DNA from: an uncultured Mycoplasmatota bacterium
GTDB taxonomy: Bacteria > Bacillota_I > Bacilli_A > RF39 > UBA660
Reading direction: 5' to 3'
DNA length: 12,082 bases
NCBI GenBank assembly: GCA_900552235.1
Contig: URYZ01000026.1
Location: forward strand, 1 to 12,082
Shown here one piece after another: positions 6,233-12,082 of this stretch. How positions within the stretch are numbered: the stretch's first letter is position 1; each line of letters opens with the position of its first letter. Made by a program: the position numbers and the translations under genes. The notes beneath the pieces are model-generated. The model ran no database searches and had not been told where the DNA came from. It worked only from the letters and a program-made list of their open reading frames with translations.

Positions 6233-6370
6233 CTATCTACACTTTATAGGCCTTGTATAACCTTCAAATACTCCTATTCCAAAAATCAAACCCGCTAAAG
6301 CTCCAATTATTGCCCAAATAGATACGCCACCTGAAATTTTCTTTAATTCATTCTTTTTCAATTCCATCAT
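6233..6370 (-). CDS. Double-glycine-leader bacteriocin precursor, peptide 1 (45 aa)
   Basis: The leader MMELKKNELKKISGG (15 aa) ends in Gly-Gly and is highly similar in pattern to that of the next gene. The mature 30 residues begin VSIWAIIGALAGLIFG, which contains two overlapping GxxxG motifs (Gly23-Gly27 and Gly27-Gly31), and end with YTRPIKCR, carrying one Cys (Cys44). It is mainly hydrophobic with a short basic tail, as in one half of a two-peptide (class IIb) bacteriocin. AAAGGAGG just upstream, overlapping the end of the exporter gene, is the best ribosome binding site of this operon. A second ATG directly follows the first and could be used instead. The exporter gene with its C39 peptidase ends three bases before this start, so processing partner and substrate are made from one message. 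Confidence 0.85.
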   Translation of the reverse strand: MMELKKNELKKISGGVSIWAIIGALAGLIFGIGVFEGYTRPIKCR

Positions 6371-6373
6371 AAT

Positions 6374-8416
6374 TTATTCCTCCTTTAAAACTAATTTTTT
6401 ATTTCTTAATTCATAACATTTATCAAACAAATCTTTATTATTCAACCTATGAGAAATCATAATAATTTTTTTCTCTGGATAATTTTTAAATATATTATTT
6501 AATATTTTTCTTTCTGTTTCAACATCTATTTCATTAAAACTTTCATCAAATATAATTAAATTACTTCTTTTTAATAAACTTCTTGCAATTAACAACCTTT
6601 TTCTTTCACCATTACTTAAATTCAAACCGTTTTCTTCAAGAATATAATATGAATTTATATTATTTTTCTTATAAACATCATCAATTAAACATGTTTTTAT
6701 AGCTTTTTCTATTTGTTTTTGATTATTATTTATTAAACTTAAATTACTATTTATTGAAGAAGTAAAAAGCGATTCATCTTGTCCTACATAAGTAATACTA
6801 TTTCTAATAACGCCATTATTAATATTATCAATATTGGTATTATTAAGTTTTATACTACCCTTTAAAGGATTTAAATACTTTAATAAAATGTTCATTAAAG
6901 TTGATTTACCACTTCCACTTTTACCTGTAATAAATATTTTATTATCTTTTTCTAAATTAAAATTTAAATCTGTTAAAATATTTTTATCATCATAAGCATA
7001 ACTAACATTATTAAACTCTAATTTTTCAATATCCATTTTGTAATTTTTTGTTATTTTTTCTTTTTCTAAGTCAAATAAATCAAGAACTTTATAAATAGAT
7101 ATCTCAAATGTATCATACATTGATATTACTTCACATATACTTAAAGTAGTGTCAAGAACTAAATAATACATACTACTTATAAAAACAATCGTAGTTATAT
7201 TACTAGTTGTAAATACCATTAAAAAGATTAAAATAACATAAAATAAATCAATTAAAACATTATTAATAAAGCTATAATTATTACTATTTTTTGTGTAAAT
7301 ATATTCATTATCTCTATTAACTTTTGAATATTTTTTCAATTTTCCTGTTATTTTTTCTTCAATACATAAATTTTTAATTGAATTATAACTTGTAAGACAT
7401 TCAATAAATTTAGAATTATAAAATATTTGACTATTTTTACATTTTAAATAATTATTGTTAAATATTTTCTTGTATTTAAAAGATATAAAAAGAAGAATAC
7501 TAACTATTAAAAAAAATGGTATTAAATAAATTATTTTATAAGCTCCTATAATTATAAAAGAAAAGATAATTAAAATAATATCAATAGAGAATATAATAAA
7601 CAATTTTGATATTACTAACTTAAAGTTATAAATATCATTTAGAATAACTGATAATTCCCCAACATTTTTATTAAGATATACCTTTTTTGGAAGATAAATT
7701 ATATGATTAATTAAATTATTAGTAACATTTTTATCTATTTTCATATTTAGTTTTAAAAATGTTTTATTCTTTAAATTATAAATAATGTTTTTTAATAATA
7801 CAATTAATAAAAAGATTATAAAACTATATATTAAAGCATTATTAAGTTCTAATTTTTCTAAAATAACTTTAAAGTAATAATTAAATAAAATAGTCATAAT
7901 AATGTAAAATATAGATAATAAAATACTTTTAATTATTATATTTTTATTAACTTTTAATAAAGACTTTATTACATTTTTAAATCTTTTATCTTTTTCTTTT
8001 TGCATCTTTTTTTCATCAAACAAGATAAAGATATTAGTCGTCTCTTCATTAAATTCTTCATATGTGATAGTTTTTATTCCTATTGCAGGATCTAAAATAA
8101 CCAAAGTTCTATTTTTATTATTCTTTTCGAAAATGACTATGTAATGGAAATAGTTTTTGTCTTTTATTATGTGTGCTATACAAGGTAAATGTTTAATTGT
8201 TAAAGTGTCTAAGGTAGTTTTTACTCCTTTGGCATTAAGTCCTAATTTTTTACTAGATGAAATAAGTTCATATGCTGTTGTTCCCTGGGAAGCTGTTTTT
8301 CTTACAACATCACTTGAATTTATTTTCTTTCCATATTGTAAAAAGATTGTTTTTAAAGCTGCCACTCCACAATCATACATATTTTCTTGTAACACAAACT
8401 TATAATTTTTTGTCAT
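6374..8416 (-). CDS. Peptidase-containing ABC exporter for double-glycine bacteriocins (C39-TM-NBD)
   Basis: A 680-aa exporter of the LagD/ComA/PCAT type, which removes the double-glycine leader on the cytoplasmic side and pumps the peptide out as a homodimer. The N-terminal C39 peptidase has Gln10 (oxyanion), Cys16 in YDCG, His91 and Asp109. The membrane part (about 155-430) shows some five or six hydrophobic segments. The nucleotide-binding domain has Walker A GKSGSGKST (498-506), Q-loop Gln546, signature LSNGE (600-604), Walker B LIIFDE (620-625) and switch His656. All key residues are present, so it should be active. Length is close to the family norm (about 700). It is first in its operon, followed by its likely substrates. 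No accessory HlyD-type protein, two-component system or modification enzyme is present nearby. Confidence 0.92.
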   Translation of the reverse strand: MTKNYKFVLQENMYDCGVAALKTIFLQYGKKINSSDVVRKTASQGTTAYELISSSKKLGLNAKGVKTTLDTLTIKHLPCIAHIIKDKNYFHYIVIFEKNNKNRTLVILDPAIGIKTITYEEFNEETTNIFILFDEKKMQKEKDKRFKNVIKSLLKVNKNIIIKSILLSIFYIIMTILFNYYFKVILEKLELNNALIYSFIIFLLIVLLKNIIYNLKNKTFLKLNMKIDKNVTNNLINHIIYLPKKVYLNKNVGELSVILNDIYNFKLVISKLFIIFSIDIILIIFSFIIIGAYKIIYLIPFFLIVSILLFISFKYKKIFNNNYLKCKNSQIFYNSKFIECLTSYNSIKNLCIEEKITGKLKKYSKVNRDNEYIYTKNSNNYSFINNVLIDLFYVILIFLMVFTTSNITTIVFISSMYYLVLDTTLSICEVISMYDTFEISIYKVLDLFDLEKEKITKNYKMDIEKLEFNNVSYAYDDKNILTDLNFNLEKDNKIFITGKSGSGKSTLMNILLKYLNPLKGSIKLNNTNIDNINNGVIRNSITYVGQDESLFTSSINSNLSLINNNQKQIEKAIKTCLIDDVYKKNNINSYYILEENGLNLSNGERKRLLIARSLLKRSNLIIFDESFNEIDVETERKILNNIFKNYPEKKIIMISHRLNNKDLFDKCYELRNKKLVLKEE

Positions 8417-8438
8417 ACTTTTTTACCCTCCATATATA

Positions 8439-8444
8439 ATTATA
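8439..8444 (-). promoter_or_regulatory. Possible -10 box of the bacteriocin operon
   Basis: A perfect TATAAT on the minus strand lies 22 bases before the exporter ATG, with GGAGGG (plus 8427-8432) as ribosome binding site. The position for a -35 box, 17 bp away, falls in the preceding terminator stem and reads TAGGTC, a poor match. The operon may therefore be weak or need an activator. Confidence 0.35.
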
Positions 8445-8457
8445 CGGGTCAAAATTA

Positions 8458-8482
8458 AAATGACCTAAATTTTAGGTCATTT
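8458..8482 (-). terminator. Terminator after rseP (probably bidirectional)
   Basis: A near-perfect palindrome with arms AAATGACCTAAA and TTTAGGTCATTT sits 25 bp after the rseP stop. It is flanked by T-runs on both strands, seven Ts on plus and TTTTAATTTT on minus. It separates the cdsA-rseP operon from the bacteriocin operon. Confidence 0.75.
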
Positions 8483-8506
8483 TTTTAATTTTTTTATCAA
8501 TTTTTA

Positions 8507-9562
8507 TTAAAATAGTTTTAAAATATCATTAAATGTTATATAAACCATTAAAATCATAAGTAAGATAAATCCTATCGAATGAATTGTATTTTCTACTTTT
8601 GGACTTACTGGACTACCCTTTAACTTTTCAATTATTAGGAAAAGAATTTTTCCTCCATCAAATGCTGGGAATGGGAGTAAATTTATAACTCCTACATTAA
8701 TACATAAAAGAGCAATTAAACTCATTATTGATGCTAAGCCTTGATTTCTAACTTGTCCAACAATACTATAGATACCAACTGGACCACTTAAACTATTAAC
8801 AGGAATATTACCTGTGAATAACCCTTTTAAAACAATAAACATTTGCTTAAAATAAGCACCTTCTTGATCTATTGAATATTTAAATGCAGATGCTAAACCT
8901 GGTTTTGCTTTACTTGCTAAAGTTGATACCCCAATAAAATATTTTTCTGTTCCATCATCTTGTTTTATTTTTTCAGGATTAATTATATATGTAACAATAG
9001 ATTTATCTTGTTTTTCTACCTTAAAAGAAACTGGTTTAGATAAATCTTCAATAGTTAAGTAAACAAATATATCATCAAAATATTTAATTTTATGATTATT
9101 AATTTCTAAAACTTTATCACCTTTTTCAAGTCCTGCTTTTGATGCAGGAGAATTATAACTAACTTCATTTAAAACAGGTGTTAAGTCTCTTGCAGTATAC
9201 AAAGTTCCTATCATAAATAACATAATAAAGGCGAAGATAAAGTTAAATCCAACTCCCATTACCATAACTAAAAATCTTTGAAATACATTTTTATCTTGTA
9301 AATTATGTCCTTTATGTTTTGTTAAATCAACATCTTGTTCTTCTCCTGCTAAAGAAACAAAACCTCCAAGAGGGATACACCTAATTGAATATTGTGTTTT
9401 ATCTTTAGCAATATGTTTAAATATTACTGGACCAAACCCTAAAGAAAATTCATAAACATGAACGCCAACTATTTTAGCAAATAAGAAATGTCCTAATTCA
9501 TGTACAAAAACAGTAATTCCTAAAATAAGTATAAATAATAATAATGTAAGTATTGTATTCAT
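8507..9562 (-). CDS. rseP: RIP metalloprotease RseP/RasP (site-2 protease)
   Basis: A 351-aa intramembrane zinc metalloprotease that cuts transmembrane anti-sigma factors, signal peptide remnants and similar substrates. The zinc site HELGH (His21, Glu22, His25) lies in the first membrane segment. The third ligand is Asp302 in NLLPFPAFDGG. A PDZ domain (about 127-200) with GLEKGDKVLEIN lies between the membrane segments at about 95-120 and 270-300, and the C-terminus ends with a last segment (about 328-347). One PDZ domain and this length match the Gram-positive RasP form, against two in E. coli. AAGGAGG overlapping the end of cdsA gives a strong ribosome binding site. The cdsA-rseP order is common in bacteria. 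The terminator at 8458-8482 ends the operon. Confidence 0.95.
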   Translation of the reverse strand: MNTILTLLLFILILGITVFVHELGHFLFAKIVGVHVYEFSLGFGPVIFKHIAKDKTQYSIRCIPLGGFVSLAGEEQDVDLTKHKGHNLQDKNVFQRFLVMVMGVGFNFIFAFIMLFMIGTLYTARDLTPVLNEVSYNSPASKAGLEKGDKVLEINNHKIKYFDDIFVYLTIEDLSKPVSFKVEKQDKSIVTYIINPEKIKQDDGTEKYFIGVSTLASKAKPGLASAFKYSIDQEGAYFKQMFIVLKGLFTGNIPVNSLSGPVGIYSIVGQVRNQGLASIMSLIALLCINVGVINLLPFPAFDGGKILFLIIEKLKGSPVSPKVENTIHSIGFILLMILMVYITFNDILKLF

Positions 9563-9573
9563 AAAAATCCTCC

Positions 9574-10356
9574 TTAAAACATACCCATAAATAATATATA
9601 TGTTAAACTTATAAAAATTAAACTATCTAATCTATCTAATATTCCACCGTGTCCTGGGATTAAATTAGAAAAATCTTTTATATTAAAACTTCTTTTTATT
9701 GAAGAGAAAAATAAATCTCCAAATTGCCCCATTATACTTAAGAGTAATGTAATTAATATTAAAACAAATATATTTATATTTAATTTACATGTAAAAACAA
9801 TAAATAAAACAGATATAAAAACACCAAATATTGTTCCTATAATAGATCCTTCGATTGTCTTATTAGGGCTAATTTTAGGACATAATTTATGTTTTCCAAA
9901 TAACGTGCCTCCAAATAAAGCAAAAGTATCAGTCATCGTAGCTATTAATATAATATATACAAAATAAAAAATACTTTTTTCTCTAATCATATTAAATGCT
10001 ATAAAAGAAATACTAATAAAAATTATACTACCTATAACATATAAAGCATCACTTAAATTATATTTTTCTTTTTCTTCAATAAATACAACTGAAATAAAAA
10101 ATAATAAAAACAATATTGGAAAGAAATATAAATTAGAAAAAATAGAAAAACTATTACTAAAATATATTACTAACATAACACTTATAATAGATATTATCTT
10201 TATAAAAAGTGGCATATTATTTTTTTGTTTCAATAATTCATACATCGAACATGCACCTAGTACAACTGTACCTATTTTTAAGTAAAGTCCTCCAAATACA
10301 ATTAAAGGAAGTACAATCAAAATCATAACAATTGCACTTATTATTCTTTTTTTCAA
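9574..10356 (-). CDS. cdsA: Phosphatidate cytidylyltransferase (CDP-diglyceride synthase)
   Basis: CdsA makes CDP-diacylglycerol from phosphatidic acid and CTP, the entry step to membrane phospholipids. It is a polytopic membrane enzyme, with about seven or eight hydrophobic segments here. The family signature is intact near the C-terminus: SSIKRS (218-223), KDFSN (227-231), PGHGG (234-238) and DRLDS (241-245), including the metal-binding acidic residues. The start is set at the TTG at 10356 rather than the upstream TTG/ATG at 10377/10374. AGGAAG lies seven to eight bases before it, the protein then begins MKKRIISAIV as is typical for CdsA, and the promoter at 10383-10411 would start the message at about the upstream codons. 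The resulting protein is 260 aa. It forms an operon with rseP, 11 bp downstream. Confidence 0.93.
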   Translation of the reverse strand: MKKRIISAIVMILIVLPLIVFGGLYLKIGTVVLGACSMYELLKQKNNMPLFIKIISIISVMLVIYFSNSFSIFSNLYFFPILFLLFFISVVFIEEKEKYNLSDALYVIGSIIFISISFIAFNMIREKSIFYFVYIILIATMTDTFALFGGTLFGKHKLCPKISPNKTIEGSIIGTIFGVFISVLFIVFTCKLNINIFVLILITLLLSIMGQFGDLFFSSIKRSFNIKDFSNLIPGHGGILDRLDSLIFISLTYILFMGMF

Positions 10357-10382
10357 GTTCTCACTTCCTATCATCAATTGTA

Positions 10383-10411
10383 ATTATAATATATTTTTTT
10401 AATTTTGTATA
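10383..10411 (-). promoter_or_regulatory. Promoter of cdsA-rseP
   Basis: TATAAT (plus 10383-10388) with a 17-bp spacer to TATACA (plus 10406-10411, four of six matches to TTGACA) on the minus strand. It lies directly downstream of the preceding gene's terminator and predicts a start of transcription near 10376. Confidence 0.55.
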
Positions 10412-10415
10412 TAAA

Positions 10416-10445
10416 AAGACATAAATATTTTAAAACTTATGTCTT
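10416..10445 (-). terminator. Terminator after the truncated surface-protein gene
   Basis: Stem arms AAGACATAA and TTATGTCTT (plus 10416-10424 and 10437-10445) with a 12-base AT loop, followed on the minus strand by TTTTTAT. It starts six bases after the TAA at 10451-10453. Confidence 0.65.
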
Positions 10446-10450
10446 GTAAA

Positions 10451-11038
10451 TTATTCGTTTGTTACAACCATACGGGTTGACCCAAAACTTTGAGAAGCAC
10501 CATTACCAACATTAAATTGAAATACTCCAGCTTGCGTAGTGTCACTATAATACCCTCCCCTAAACATCCATGATGAGCTTGTCGTAACAAAAGACAAATA
10601 ATCATTATACCACCCAGAAGTTTCAGTTAAGGCATGGCCTGTATAACTTGAACTTGTATAATTATTATAATACTTCTCATCCGGCAAACTGCTAAAACCT
10701 GAACTTCCTATTGTCTTACTTGATATTCCCATAACATATTCATGACTTCCACCACTCATATCATATATGCCATATATATTTCCTGTTGTTGATGCTCTCA
10801 TTCCAAAAGCTGTATCATAAGAATTTGTTGTTGCTCCGGTATATGAACTTCCTGCTTCTGCACCTATTCCTGTTATATAAGTACTATTATTATTTATTCC
10901 TACTTCAGTACTTACAAATCCAAAACTATTCCCTGTTTGTTCCATACTTCTACTTGCAAAAAAGAAATTACTTACACTATTATACCTTAAACTCTTTACG
11001 CTTGGTTTTATTATTATTCCATTAGCATTACTTAACAC
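10451..11038 (-). pseudogene. 5'-truncated FGE/C-type-lectin-like surface protein
   Basis: A 195-residue open frame with the core of the formylglycine-generating-enzyme-like/C-type-lectin fold: ASTTGNIYGIYDMSGGSHEY (82-101), then WMFRGGYY (157-164) and the ending GSTRMVV (186-192), equivalent to the family's GFRVV. It lacks any N-terminal export signal, which such surface or pseudopilin-like proteins normally carry. The frame begins right after a TGA, at a GTG with no ribosome binding site, and the recognisable domain (KPSVKSLR...SME) runs to the very start, so the 5' part is missing. From memory of related proteins, a block between FGFVSTEV and GINN may also be deleted. It is either a decayed paralog or a silent cassette able to recombine with complete genes. 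The C-terminal stretch after RGG has the layout of a variable region. Confidence 0.6.
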
Positions 11039-11078
11039 TCAAATATTTAATAATTAGATTTATTAACATTTTTCAAAA

Positions 11079-11108
11079 CTTCCCTCAGGATTTCACCCTG
11101 CAGGGAAG
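11079..11108 (-). terminator. GC-rich hairpin after the surface-protein gene
   Basis: Outer arms CTTCCCT (11079-11085) and AGGGAAG (11102-11108), inner arms CAGG (11086-11089) and CCTG (11097-11100), a one-base bulge at 11101 and a 7-base loop. It lies five bases beyond the stop at 11114. The following T-run on the minus strand is short (TTTTG), so it may be a terminator or a structure of the kind found just after the variable region in diversity-generating retroelement targets. Confidence 0.6.
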
Positions 11109-11113
11109 AAAGA

Positions 11114-12082
11114 TCATAACCCAAGTGTATATGGTGAACTTGAAGTTCCATATCCTCCGGTAATTTGTGCGGAAGATATTAGATATAGGACTGGCCGAAC
11201 GGCAAACTGGTCACGGCCGGCAAATTGACTTGACACAAGCCCGTCTGAATAGACAAGAAACGCAAAGTTGCTACTGCCGGCATCCTGAGGCAATAACCAT
11301 TCAAACCTCGATTTAAATAACCAATTATTATTTATACATGTTGCATTATCATAATTATATAAGTTTACTGTACACTCATCACTTGCTGCATACCCATAGT
11401 CACTGGCATACATTATTGCTATTTTACCTACCCAACTATTTGGATTTGATCCACTATAATATGTGTTTCCGTTTATTTTTCTTTCATATTGATACATTAC
11501 ATCTTTTTGCATTTTTGAATTACTATACCCGCCTAAATAATATTTTGCCTGACCTATCATACTTTTTGATGTACTATCTAAACTATTTAAATATATTGTA
11601 TTAAATTCTGTATTTAATGTTGCTGGTCTAGCCCAATTATTTGAATTACTTGTATCCCAATACTTTTTTCCTATACTTTGATCTTTTATTATCTTTACTC
11701 TATTTTCAATATTTCCTGTTCCATCATCTGTGGGGAATACTCCAATTATTCTCCATACTTCATTATTAAATGTTACATAGTTTTTTGGATTTGCTCCTCG
11801 ATACCTATATTCTGTTACACTTTCTGTTGCTCCTATTTGAAGTGTACTATCAGCAGGATGTGTTATGGTATATAGTCCACTGTTATCTGCATTAGATGTT
11901 AATGTAGGTAATACTTGTGATGCTATACCTGTTACACTTGTTGATATTTCTTCTTCTATCGTAATTGGACTATCTACTCCCACTACTTTTACTTTAAATT
12001 TATATGTTTCTTTATTTGTTTCCTTTGTTGTAGTTGTTTCATTTTTTATTGGTAATATATAACTTTCATCTATCCATGCTGT
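11114..12082 (-). CDS. DUF6273-like surface protein with variable-type C-terminus, partial at the right edge
   Basis: The last 322 residues of a longer protein; the frame is open through the edge, so the N-terminus (probably a pseudopilin-type or other export signal) lies outside. After a Thr/Lys-rich stretch comes VTEYRYRG..PKNYVTFNNEVWRIIGV, then KYYLGGY, a possible disulfide pair (DEC...ATC), NNNWLF and the end VRPVLYLISSAQITGGYGT, the typical plan of the large DUF6273/C-type-lectin-like surface families of gut Bacillota. I infer an extracellular, ligand-binding role. The segment encoded at about 11160-11290 has about 48 percent GC by count, far above the surrounding sequence, and many NNC codons (GCC, GGC, AGC, AAC, GTC, GAC). 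A GC-rich hairpin follows the stop. Identity as a DUF6273-type protein is from pattern memory. Confidence 0.7.
   Translation of the reverse strand, partial: TAWIDESYILPIKNETTTTKETNKETYKFKVKVVGVDSPITIEEEISTSVTGIASQVLPTLTSNADNSGLYTITHPADSTLQIGATESVTEYRYRGANPKNYVTFNNEVWRIIGVFPTDDGTGNIENRVKIIKDQSIGKKYWDTSNSNNWARPATLNTEFNTIYLNSLDSTSKSMIGQAKYYLGGYSNSKMQKDVMYQYERKINGNTYYSGSNPNSWVGKIAIMYASDYGYAASDECTVNLYNYDNATCINNNWLFKSRFEWLLPQDAGSSNFAFLVYSDGLVSSQFAGRDQFAVRPVLYLISSAQITGGYGTSSSPYTLGL
11160..11290 (-). other. Candidate hypervariable region of the surface protein
   Basis: This segment encodes the stretch from about QDAGSS to VLYLIS. Base count of 11161-11280 gives 58 G+C in 120, against a strongly AT-rich remainder. 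Codons such as GCC, GGC, AGC, AAC, GAC and GTC cluster here, as expected when AAC-type codons of a template are changed at their adenines. A GCCGGC begins two similar segments (starting near 11281 and 11222). No template copy was found in the window. Confidence 0.4.

Noticed and set aside
10357..10377. cdsA start at the TTG/ATG at 10377/10374
   Set aside because: No ribosome binding site precedes them and the predicted transcription start lies at the same place; the TTG at 10356 has AGGAAG and gives the usual CdsA N-terminus.
11865..12062. Start of the right-edge surface protein at the GTG at 11983
   Set aside because: The frame stays open with sensible codons through to 12082 and no ribosome binding site lies before the GTG, so the gene is 5'-partial at the window edge.
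1..12082. CRISPR array, tRNA, rRNA or riboswitch
   Set aside because: No regularly spaced direct repeats, cloverleaf-like GC blocks or known riboswitch cores were seen in the intergenic regions, which are all short.

Overview
The window is very AT-rich and almost every gene lies on the minus strand. Gene content points to a spore-forming, low-GC Bacillota of the Bacilli/Mollicutes-related type, probably an uncultured gut lineage. The clues are a SpoVID-like LysM spore protein followed directly by a YsxE-like protein, next to lon as in Bacillus, a cdsA-rseP pair, and large C-type-lectin/DUF6273-like surface proteins of a kind common in such gut bacteria. The lineage call is inference; the gene identities are mostly clear.

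Layout from left to right. At 1-127 two divergent promoters drive a minus-strand gene that leaves the window after six codons and a small Cys-rich membrane protein (153-368, +). At 348-4747 (read right to left) lies a tight block: lon, an unrecognised 233-aa gene, a SpoVID-like gene and a YsxE-like pseudokinase gene. At about 4800-8450 sits an apparent accessory island: an Rpn-type PD-(D/E)XK nuclease gene split by a frameshift (4831-5867), and a compact bacteriocin operon made of a C39-peptidase ABC exporter plus three small genes that are too short for ordinary gene calling (5915-8416). At 8507-10356 is the housekeeping operon cdsA-rseP. At 10451-12082 are two surface-protein genes, one running off the right edge and one lacking its 5' end.

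The most interesting part is the bacteriocin operon. The exporter (cleaves after Gly-Gly, then exports) is followed by two peptides with 15-residue double-glycine leaders (45 and 56 aa) and GxxxG motifs, as in two-peptide class II bacteriocins. A third 53-aa peptide has no leader but carries a membrane segment and a C-terminus that matches peptide 2 in exact register (Gly37, Gly41, Ile44, Arg45, Glu49, Cys53). It is a good candidate for an immunity protein that works by mimicking its bacteriocin partner.

Two further points concern genome plasticity. Lon is missing about 70 N-terminal residues: Lon-like codons continue in frame upstream of the first Met without any start, right up to the Rpn gene, so the island has apparently cut into lon. 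The surface protein at the right edge has a C-terminal stretch with about twice the surrounding GC content and many NNC codons, followed at once by a GC-rich hairpin. This resembles the variable region of a diversity-generating retroelement target, although no reverse transcriptase or template repeat is in the window.
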